Source: Rhizophagus irregularis
Lineage: Eukaryota > Glomeromycota > Glomeromycetes > Glomerales > Glomeraceae
Assembly: GCF_026210795.1 (NCBI RefSeq)
Contig: NC_089438.1
Coordinates: 5,194,218-5,258,217, forward strand
Length of the DNA stretch: 64,000 nt
Direction of reading: 5' to 3'
Both the position numbers and the translations under genes were made by a program. The stretch's first letter is position 1. Each line of letters starts with the position of its first letter. Below the pieces are notes generated by a model. It was not told the origin of the DNA, did no database searches, and saw only the letters and a list, made by a program, of their open reading frames with translations. This document shows positions 55,641 through 64,000 of this stretch, one piece after another.

Positions 55641-57306
55641 CTACTCAAATAATCTCGCGTCATCATCATCTTCAGAAATTTCTTCAACATTATCATTATA
55701 ATTAGTCATTTCTCTTGATCCTTCCTGAATTTCCGAAATATCACTTTCTTTTGGAAATGTATTTTCATTTAATAATACCTACCAAAGTAACAAATTAATG
55801 ATAATTCCGATCATCATTTCTATAGATTTAAATTATAAACATACCAAGAAAATAGATGATCGTTGCTTAATGGCGTCTTCTGTGCATCTTATTTCGTCAC
55901 TATGTGGATTTAAAACAATACAACAGACGGCAAGAGCAAATGAAATTATTGAAGGTGTTAAACAATTTTCCTTGGATTCTTTTGGCATTGCCTTCATAAT
56001 AATTCCATTAATTACGAAAAGTCCAGTATTGTCTACTTTCCACAAATTCGCGTATGCTTCTGTAACACAAGGACTTTTTTTCCAATCAGTAATTTTTGCA
56101 CCCAAATTTGTTTTAATTTCCGGAATATTGCATGTTTTAAAAAGTGTAGCTCTTATTTCTTTTGCGAGTATACCTCGACGATTTTTCATCTTGTCGAGAC
56201 ACTAGTATATTATCAAATAAATAACAAGATTAATATTCATAAAAATTATTATATTAAAGACTTTAAAAATAACACTTACGATAGGCATAAATTCAGAGTA
56301 AAATCGAGAATCCCAACGATGTCTCCCAATATCATTAATATATCCCTTAGACCCTTTTTCAATATATACCTCAAGATATTCCTTGAATAATTCTGGAATG
56401 GGGTATAAGGATTTCTTTTGTATTTTTTTAGTAATCGTTACAATACCTTTCTGTTAAAAAAAGTTCAAATGTTGTCAAAAATATTTACAAATCTAGGATC
56501 AAAAACAACATTTACTTTAAAAAAAGTGGGTGATAAAGATTCTTCACAATGTATTTTTAAAAGTATTTGTTTTATATCTTCAAGTCTCTTTTCTTGTTTC
56601 AATTGGTTTTTCCATAAAACTTTATTTTGATTGTTTAATTTTTCAAGAAACTTTATGGGAATTATATAGTATTCTTCTTTTTCACTTTCTATTTAAGTGG
56701 AAAATGTAAATCTTAAAAATATACATTCAAATTTTGGAAGTACGCACCAGTAGTTTTTTTAGCTTTTGGCATTAAATTATCAGTATCATTTTTTCTATAT
56801 TTTCTTGGAGTTTCTGATTCATTCTCCTTGGATACATCACTACTATCTTCTTCCTCCTCATTGGTAACCTTTTTTTTATCAGGAACTTCATTAAGGGGTT
56901 GTTAAAGAAATGAAATTAATATGCAAAAATAATTAGCATTTTATAGTACACAAATTAATTATATATCTACATATATAAAATTGATTTTACCATGAATTTG
57001 TTAATCGTGAATTTCATGGTTTTGAAGACTTTCTTGATGATCATCTTGACTATTTCTTTCAGGATTATCCTGACAAACTTTTCAATAATTGTGAGAAAGT
57101 TTATTACTTAATTCCACTAGCCACAGTTTAATAATTCTTTGTTTATTTTGCAGTAAAGAAATTATCATTAATAAAAAATTTTAAATACCATCATTAAATT
57201 GCCTTTGACTTCTAAGACTTCTAAGAGGTACACGAGTAGTTTGAGTTATTGAATTGGTTTTTCTTCCCTTTCCTCTTTTTTTACTAGATCTTTCCATATC
57301 TGCCAT
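55641..57306 (-). CDS. Unknown multi-exon gene, divergent from the Plavaka-like transposase
   Basis: Exons with GT..AG borders and agreeing phases on minus: to 56748, 56688-56516, 56450-56280, 56201-55845 and 55778-55641. They encode an acidic/Lys-rich part (DKKKVTNEEEEDSSD), EKEEYYIIPIKFLEKLNNQ, a segment with YPIPELFKEYLEVYIEKGS and GRHRWDSRFYSEFMP, then RRGILAKEIRATLFKTCNIP, WKKSPCVTEAYANLWKVDN and CCIVLNPHSDEIRC, and an acidic end (NVEEISEDDDDARLFE). The proposed first exons (57306-57189, MADMERSSKKRGKGRK; about 57069-57000) do not join in phase and the exon near 56905 lacks a clear acceptor. So the 5' part is mis-modelled or decayed. I do not recognise the family. Its place 630 bp from a divergent transposase suggests an element accessory gene. 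Confidence 0.55.
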
Positions 57307-57935
57307 GATTATTTTTAATAGTTGTATTGTAAAAAAAGGTTATTAAATGAAAAACAGAGAATTAAATAGGGATGGAAAGAAGATTTAAAATAACTTTACT
57401 GTATTTATATGATCATGAGTTTATTAATAGCTTACTAATAAGTTTAATTGAAGTACTAATAAGTTTAATTGAAGCATATTTATACATCATTTTGACCTCA
57501 TTTTGCATCTCTGTGTAACCCTTATTTTAATTTGTATACTGTATAATAATTTTATGAATATGATTGCTAAAGTTCACCGGTAGTGATAGCATTATAATGT
57601 ACTTTCAACCAGAATTAAAAAATCTAATAAAATACTGGCCAGTATTACATCATATTGATGACCAACACCACTGGTGATGTTTAGCAATATCCTAATTTTA
57701 TTATGATACAAATTAATATATATGAATTTCAGTTTAATATTTAATCTATGTACTATTATTAAATGACTGTACTGTATTAAATAATTATGATATCATTACT
57801 GACAATTATATCATTTATATTATATAATTGCACTATATAGTTATTTCTTCCAGTTATTATTAAATATTTATGTAACATTATAAAATTATACTTTTCAAGT
57901 TACTTTTTTAAAATTGGTTCTAATTTCAATATACC
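57307..57935. promoter_or_regulatory. Divergent intergenic region
   Basis: 629 bp of AT-rich sequence between two ATGs pointing apart. Short direct repeats AATAAGTTTAATTGAAG occur near 57440 and 57460. An imperfect inverted pair, CACCGGTAGTG near 57586 and CACCACTGGTG near 57666, could be a small foldback. It presumably carries both promoters. Confidence 0.4.
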
Positions 57936-60562
57936 ATGAGTTTACATTGCCCTTTTGAAGGATGTGATCGAAACTTTGCAAAGCAACAAGCACTATTACA
58001 GCATATTCAGCATCAACACTGTTTTGTAGAAAATGAACTAAGTAGTACTATAAATGATCATAGTATAAATTTTCTTCATTTTCAAGAAGAAGAATTATTT
58101 AAAAGTTCAAAAATACCTAAGGTGAGTTTAAAAAATGCACTTAATCATAATACAATTGACAATTCATATTAATTACATCATATATAATTAAGGAATCAGA
58201 AAATGTATCAGAAATACAGGAAATTTTTAATTTTTCCTTATTTCAAGAAATTGACAATACTCAAGAAAATATGGATAATACAAAAAATGTTGAGGAAATT
58301 ATAAATATTTCAGATGATGATGATACTGAACTAACTGAAGAGATTATGAACAATCCAAGTGATAATAATGGTAAAGAATTCATGAATATTTTGGATAATA
58401 CTGAACTAATTGAAGAAATTATAAATGATATGAGTGATAGTGATGGTGAAGAATTTATGAATATTTCAGATAGTGATATTGATTCAGTTGATTCAGAAGA
58501 TTTTCATGGAGCCAGTTTTGAAGATGCAGTAAATGCAACTCTTGATATTAATATTTCACAATGGCCCAATGAAATTTATAAAGAATTTGCAGAAATTTGT
58601 ATTAATAATAATTTATCAAATCAAACTACTGATTCATTTATTCGATTTTTTAACAAAAATGCAAATATAAAAAATTCACCTTTACCAAAGAATTCCAGAG
58701 AAATGCATAAATTTATAGATTCAATGGTGGCACCTAATCTTGATTTTAAAGAGAAAAATATAATAATTTTTGAAGGTGTTACATATACTCTTTATTATCG
58801 TCCAATAATAAAAACCATTAAAGCGCTTCTTCAAAAAAAAGATGTAATGAAAGATTTTGTATTCCAATTTGAAAAAAAACAAAAAATGAATATAGTAAGT
58901 AATTAATTTTTTATTAATAAATAAATGCAATTCTTTAATCTAATTTTATATATTTGCAGGATGGAAGTCATTCACAAATTTTTGCTGAACAGTATAATTG
59001 TAATTGGTGGCAAAAAGCAGAATCTAAATTAAAAATTGGAAATAAAATTTTATCAATTATTTTGTATTCTGATGCAACACTTTATGATAACTTAGGAAAA
59101 ATTCATCAGCATCCAGTTTTTCTTACTTTAGGAAATATTCCTTCTTGGGAAAGAAATAAAAAAGATGCTAAAGTAATATTAGGGTATATGTCAATTCTCC
59201 AAAGTAAAAACAAAGCAACTGATTATTTTTGCCAAATTACACGTAAAATAGAAATGCGGTGTTGGAGTATTATACTTCGTCCTATTTTAGAACTTGAAGA
59301 AATGGAGTTTACAATAAACAATACACAAGTTACATTTTTTCCAAGAATATCTGTATTTATTGCAGATATGTTAGAAGCAAATGCAATTACATGCACTTAC
59401 AAATCAGCTATTTGCAAGATGTCGTATCCAAACTGTACTGTACTTGTTGAAAATTTAAATAATATGAATCTTTCAAAAGAAGACATAATTTTACGAACAC
59501 CTGAATCAATGGCTTTTGTTATTCAAAATAAAGAAGCTCATGATTATTCAATTCATAATCAAAAAAATATCTTTTGGAACTTTAGGTAAATTTATTTAAA
59601 CTTCAATAAATATATTTTAAATCAATAATAATATCAATTTTTTTCTAATTTATAAGGGAACTAAATATTTATGAGTTAGTTTTACCTGATAGAATGCACC
59701 ATTTGGATTTAGGACTCTTTAAGTATATGTTAGATTATACACAGATTCTTTTAACTGAACAATGTGGAAATTGGGTAATTGAAGAGTTTAATAACCGGTT
59801 AGCAGCAATTCCCAAGTTTCCTGGATTGAAAATTTTTAATAATGGAATTGCTACTGTACAAACAGCAGATGAATACCGAATGGTAATGAAAGTAATTATT
59901 TCAGTAATTGATGGTATATTTGATGACAAAGATTCATATGTTAAAGAACGTAAATTTAAAAGTAAAAATATATATATATCATCAACTCAACTTGCTTTAG
60001 TATATTTTTTCTTTATTCGTATGTATTTAATGAGTCGTAAAGAAGAATTCTTAGAAGAAGATCTAAATGAATTTGAGGTAAAATAGTATTCAAATATTTT
60101 TTACAAATGAGCTATTATTTATAATTGAATATTTTTAATATTTGTAGAATTTAATTACAATATGGAGCTGTGAGTTTGTAAATGTTTTTGCTAGATTTAA
60201 TCCTAGTAATTTACGTCTACCAAAATTACATTCTTGGAGATATCATGTTATTTCTGCAATTTGTCAATTTGATGCAATTAATGGATATACCAGTGAAACT
60301 TATAAGACCTTACATAAGTTTTATGTTAAAAATCCTTATCGGAAAAGTAATAAAAAAGAAGTTATGAATCAAATTTTAAATAGGGTATGATATTTTGTTT
60401 TTATAATTAAAATTAAATAGAAGTTTTGTTTATTTAATTCAAGAATAATACATACTATGATAGATTCGACAAAAAGCCTTAACAGAAACTATAAAAAAAA
60501 CTAAAACTAGAGTAAAAGGAAAACTATCGGATATACTTTATAATATGTTTCTCCTTATTTGA
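57936..60562 (+). CDS. Plavaka-like transposase (C2H2 finger, CACTA/KDZ group)
   Basis: Six exons, 57936-58121, 58193-58894, 58960-59585, 59657-60077, 60148-60384 and 60464-60562, have GT..AG introns and agreeing phases and give 756 residues. The start MSLHCPFEGCDRNF carries a C2H2 finger (C5, C10, H23, H28). Next comes a long acidic region, then SWILRP-like and ILYSDATLYDNLGK and HPVFLTLGNIPSW motifs, CTYKSAICKM, and LPDRMHHLDLGLFKYML, the family's counterpart of the tnp2 DxMH block. Exon 5 holds PSNLRLPKLHSWRYH and KTLHKFYVKNPYRKSN. The frame stops at 60560. The fragment at 8396-9630 shows that family members continue about 230 residues further, and a decayed version of that part follows here. 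So the gene is open but probably truncated. Confidence 0.75.
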
Positions 60563-61169
60563 GAACCATTCAGAAATTTTTCAGCAATTTGAAATAACGA
60601 ATCCTCTTTGCAAGCAGCTGAGGATGGAAAATCTACATTTCTTCTTAACAAGCTTTTTATAGATAATATGTCTATAACTTCTTTTAGATAAAGACAAATG
60701 TTTTATACAACTATATAAAAGTGCAACATTAGTATCAATGGATATTATTCGTGCAGATCCAATCTTATAATAATATCCCATGGTTTAGTGATGTTGCTAT
60801 TGTAATGGAAGAAACGAGCTGTTAATTATATTACAGATTAAGGTGCATGTTTTGGAAAGGTTGGTAATAGTTTAAAAATTACTATTTTTTTAATATTATA
60901 TATCGTATATTTATTATTTTATTAAATTTTATATTAGGTATTATTATTAGGAAACGTAATTATTAATAATAATTAAAGCATATAATACATTTAGCTTTGC
61001 AATGGTAAAATGGTATGATTATTGCAAGCAGGATAATGAAGATATAGAAATTTATGAATATTATCGGTTATTAATGTTAAAAAGTTATGACATAGTACCC
61101 AATTTAGATTACATGGCACGGTGTTCGTATTATCTGCGAAGATTTACGCCAAAGAAAATGAATTTTTGA
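60563..61169 (+). pseudogene. Decayed C-terminal end of the Plavaka-like transposase
   Basis: Coding remnants parallel 9100-9630: NNIPWFSDVAIVMEE, then ITD-stop-GACFGK, an intron-like break, and FSFAMVKWYDYCKQDNEDIE to RRFTPKKMNF with a TGA at 61167. Several frameshifts and stops. They were presumably part of the same reading frame before the stop at 60560. Confidence 0.6.
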
Positions 61170-61254
61170 TGAATAGAAATATTTTAAATTGTATATATAT
61201 TATCATTTCTTGGTTCAAATATTTAGTATTATATATTGTACTAATAAAGTTTTA

Positions 61255-61790
61255 AAATGATAATTATATTAAGCGTAAGTTATACAAAATAGTATATTTA
61301 CGAATATTTTTAGTAAAGTGAGTTATCAAAATGCCATTTAAGTAAAATTTGTGCGAATTTTTTAAAATAAAAATTATCGAGACTATATTTAAGTGTAAGT
61401 TATACGAAATAGTATATTTACGAATATTTTTAGTAAAGTGAGTTATCGAAAAACCTACCCCGTTTAAGTAAAATTTATATAAAATTTAACGCCAAGAATT
61501 ATTGAAATTTATATATTTAAGTGTAAGTTATACAAAATAGTATATTTACAAATATTTTTAGTAAAGTGAGTTATCGAAATTACCGTTTAAGTAAAATTTA
61601 TACGAAATTTCTAATATAATAATTATCGGAAGTATATATTTAAGTGTAAGTTATACGAAATGGTATATTTACGAATATTTTTAGTAAAGTGAGTTATCGA
61701 AATTAAATTTAAGTAAAATTTATGCGAATTTTTAAAATAAAAATTATTGAGACTATATTTTTAAGTGTACGTTATACGAATCGTAAATGC
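61255..61790. repeat. About 115-bp tandem repeat downstream of the Plavaka-like gene
   Basis: Five units share TTAAGTGTAAGTTATACGAA, TAGTATATTTACGAATATTT and TTAGTAAAGTGAGTTATCG. Likely the subterminal array of the element containing the transposase. A possible terminus with CAGTG ends at 61907, but I found no matching left end. Confidence 0.75.
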
Positions 61791-62622
61791 AAGATTTTTT
61801 CGAAGATGTAAATTTTCGAGTATATACGTATTTGATGATTCTGCGCTATTCTTTGCGTGATTTAGCACTCTGATGTGCATACAGCTGACGTATGATCACC
61901 GCACAGTGGCCACTTTTTATCTCTTACTGCCGAATACGACACGCCTATGACTATGACCCACGAACCTATCGCGCCAACTACCGCATCGAAAAAAATAAGT
62001 AATTGAACAATGGAGTATACGACGACGATTCAGATGATAAAGAATACTTTTAGAAGGCAGTCTAATCCGTCTTCTCTTCTTTGCCTCTTTAAGACGTTTA
62101 TCATCGCTGTTTACACGTGTCATCGAAATCCAGATTTTCTGTTCAAGTTTTGCATTACCGATTATAAACGTATCCGATGTCTTTTAGTCGCATGCTTTTC
62201 CTATGTCTTCCCCGGGACTTTTTTTGTTTTCTACGTCTACTTGGTAAAAGTATTCTTATCATTACACTGTATAATCACGAGTACAGCATAAACGTCTCAT
62301 TTGTGATCATATCTTGTATTTCTTCTAGATCTCCGGCTTCCCCATTTTTACCTTTAGACAGTAAAATCGTGTCATCTTAAGTGAAGTCGTCTTTCTTTTA
62401 ATTTGTCGTAATATGTCGCGATTAGAGAATTACTACAGAAATCTCTGACGGTCATCGGATCTTAGTAAATTTAAAAAGTAAGCCACTCTGACCTATCACA
62501 AAAAGCCCAGAAAGTCGACGAACGGCACAAGTAATTGTATGGAAACCCAAGTGCGGCAACGTCGAGCAGAATCTTGCAGAAATGCCGGTTGCCCGCAAAG
62601 TTTCGCACTATTTTCTCGTAGT
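61791..62622. other. GC-richer subterminal stretch without recognised genes
   Basis: Composition changes to near-balanced, with many CG dinucleotides. Frames at 62010-62291 (plus) and 62123-61917 (minus) overlap each other and show no motif. Nothing else seen. Confidence 0.4.
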
Positions 62623-62650
62623 GGTTAGGGTTAGGGTTAGGGTTAGAGTT
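62623..62650. repeat. Interstitial telomeric repeat
   Basis: Four consecutive GGTTAG units, then degenerate GTTAGAGTTAATGTTAGATTAGG, lie about 0.95 kb inside the terminal array, in the same orientation. Confidence 0.9.
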
Positions 62651-63590
62651 AATGTTAGATTAGGCGATTTGTAAAATTTTTTGAGTAAAAAAATGCAAAG
62701 AAAAAAACAGAATTTGAACAAGCGACGTCGTTCGGCCAACTTACGTGAACTACGCGTCGTGTTCGCGTTCTCCTATTTATACTTACGACAAATCGATGAA
62801 ACTTATAATTTTGAATCTTTTAAAATAAAACCCAAGATCCATACATGTGGACTTTATTCTGCAGCACAAAAATCGTATGATTTCAAAAAGGTGGCATGCC
62901 ATTCATTGTATCGAAATACGCGTAAAAGTTAATTAAACTTCTGAAACGTTATGGAACGCGAAAGCTGAGTCAAAACTATCGAGGTAAACGCGAACGTTAC
63001 GTTAAGGAAAGTTTCGTATGGAAACTATTAAACTTAAGCTTGGAAGTATTAAAAAATACTTTTGAAACTGTGCTTGCAAAAACTTCGTTGTAGGAATGAA
63101 ACTTGGTGTCGCTTGTAGCATGACCGCGGTTTCAGCAATTTTAAATAATTAATACAAAAAGTGAAAATGGTGGAATCGATTAAGGAATCCGGCAAACTCC
63201 AAATTTATAACGGCTAAATATTTATCCGAAACCGGTGTAATATTTATCCGAAATCACGTGAAAATGCGCCATGCAGATCGTTTGTGTCAACTTTAACTGA
63301 CTGTTACTTCAGGTGGGAGAGATCGTTTGACAATTATTACGTGATTTGGAGTAACCAATGTAAAACGAGCCAGTCGTGCAAAGTGCGGCAGCTGGCCTTC
63401 TGATAACATAGCCACATACTGCGCACCGCAATTTTTTGGGCTGGTTAGGGTTAGCAAATACTGCGCTTTTGGCCAAATTTATATCCTTATGTTTGATCGT
63501 ATGATCGTACGGATAAACTTTTGATTGGCAAACTGGCTTAGGGTTAGAGCGCGTGACAGAAGCGGAAAAACTTTTGATTGGTCCGCCCAC
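62651..63590. other. Subtelomeric unique region
   Basis: CG-containing sequence with few repeats. One frame (62681-62932, plus; basic start QRKKQNLNKRRRSANLREL, 83 residues from a TTG, or 78 from ATG 62693) has no recognised domain and could be a remnant. Isolated GGTTAGGGTTAG words occur near 63443 and 63539. A duplicated AACTTTTGATTGG..CTTAGGGTTAG block lies at 63515-63548 and 63567-63600. Confidence 0.5.
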
Positions 63591-63766
63591 TTAGGGTTAG
63601 GGTTAGGGTTAGGGTTAGGGTTAGGGTTAGGGTTAGGGTTAGGGTTAGGGTTAGGGTTAGGGTTAGGGTTAGGGTTAGGGTTAGGGTTAGGGTTAGGGTT
63701 AGGGTTAGGGTTAGGGTTAGGGTTAGGGTTAGGGTTAGGGTTAGGGTTAGGGTTAGGGTTAGGGTT
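63591..63766 (+). repeat. Telomere array, (TTAGGG) x about 29
   Basis: An uninterrupted TTAGGG hexamer run with the G-rich strand running 5' to 3' toward the window end, as expected for the right end of a chromosome. The Leu/Gly and Arg/Val repeat frames that cross it are artefacts of the hexamer. Confidence 0.97.
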
Positions 63767-64000
63767 CAGGGTTTGGGTGAGTTAGGGTTGGGTTCCAGGG
63801 TTAGGGGTTAGACTGGTTAGGGTTAGGGTCTAGCAGGTTAGGGACAAATTCTAAGGGTTGGGGATTTCAGGGTGGGGTTAGGGAATTCAGAGTTCTAAGG
63901 ACATAAGGTTAAGGGTTACAGGTTGGGTTGGGGTTGGGTTGAGGGTTGAGGGTTGAGGGTTAGGGACAGGGTTAGGGTTAGGGGTTAGGGTTAGGAGGTT
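63767..64000 (+). repeat. Degenerate telomere-like tail
   Basis: TTAGGG-related words are mixed with GGGTTGGG, TTCAGGG, GTTGAGGG and short non-telomeric inserts up to the end of the window. Irregular units outside a perfect block are unusual for a real chromosome tip and may reflect uncorrected read ends. Confidence 0.85.

Noticed and set aside
55798-56205. Plus-strand frame opposite the unknown gene
   Set aside because: The minus reading has agreeing splice phases on both sides. The plus frame has no continuation.
63525-63811. Leu/Gly- and Arg/Val-repeat proteins across the telomere
   Set aside because: The frames are open only because the hexamer TTAGGG has no stop in those phases.
1-64000. 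tRNA or rRNA genes
   Set aside because: No cloverleaf with GGTTCGANNCC-type B box and no rRNA-like conserved stretch was found by eye.

Overview
The window looks like a chromosome end from an arbuscular mycorrhizal fungus of the Rhizophagus type (Glomeromycotina). Four things point there: extreme AT richness; a Crinkler (CRN) effector gene whose N-terminal header has the style I associate with this genus; coiled-coil and MULE zinc-finger repeat proteins that resemble Rhizophagus ones; and a TTAGGG array closing the 3' end. The species is an inference. Almost everything between the few real genes is transposon sequence at different stages of decay. I found no rRNA, tRNA or CRISPR.

Layout. 1-15674 holds two inverted, decayed copies (A, plus; B, minus) of a repeat protein with a Cys/His-rich N-terminal part and a homeodomain-like C-terminal tail. 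Between them are a tnp2 fragment, a Plavaka-like fragment and several satellites. Copy B is split by a 2.8-kb CACTA element (12378-15150) with a 3-bp target duplication; copy A supplies the empty site. 15675-18514 is the left part of a CACTG-ended element. 18515-27362 is an almost complete two-gene CACTA element: a six-exon accessory gene on minus with one nonsense codon, and a badly decayed tnp2 transposase on plus. 27433-29906 holds a hAT transposase fragment and a hAT deletion derivative with an 8-bp target duplication. 29907-33565 is mostly quiet. 33566-36500 is an intact four-exon Crinkler (871 residues). 36771-50078 is a MULE whose transposase gene has been invaded by two twin hAT MITEs, two hairpin-filled hAT elements and a 4.4-kb CACTG element. 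50523-54485 is rearranged CACTA debris carrying another hAT element. 55641-57306 (minus, unknown gene) and 57936-60562 (plus, Plavaka-like transposase) are divergent. From about 61.8 kb the sequence becomes subtelomeric, then telomeric.

Most striking signal. The non-autonomous CACTA/CACTG elements (12378-15150, 15675-18514, 42938-47299) are filled with tandem units of about 80-130 bp that each look like a complete small intron: GTAAGT, then TACTAAC inside a palindrome, then a T-run ending in TAG. The units are closer to textbook splice consensus than the real introns of the Crinkler gene in this window. In the element inside copy B they lie in the sense orientation of the interrupted gene. 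A second theme is that three hAT elements of different sequence are also filled with tandem palindromes.

All calls come from reading the sequence by eye. Family names rest on recognised motifs, and no database search was possible.
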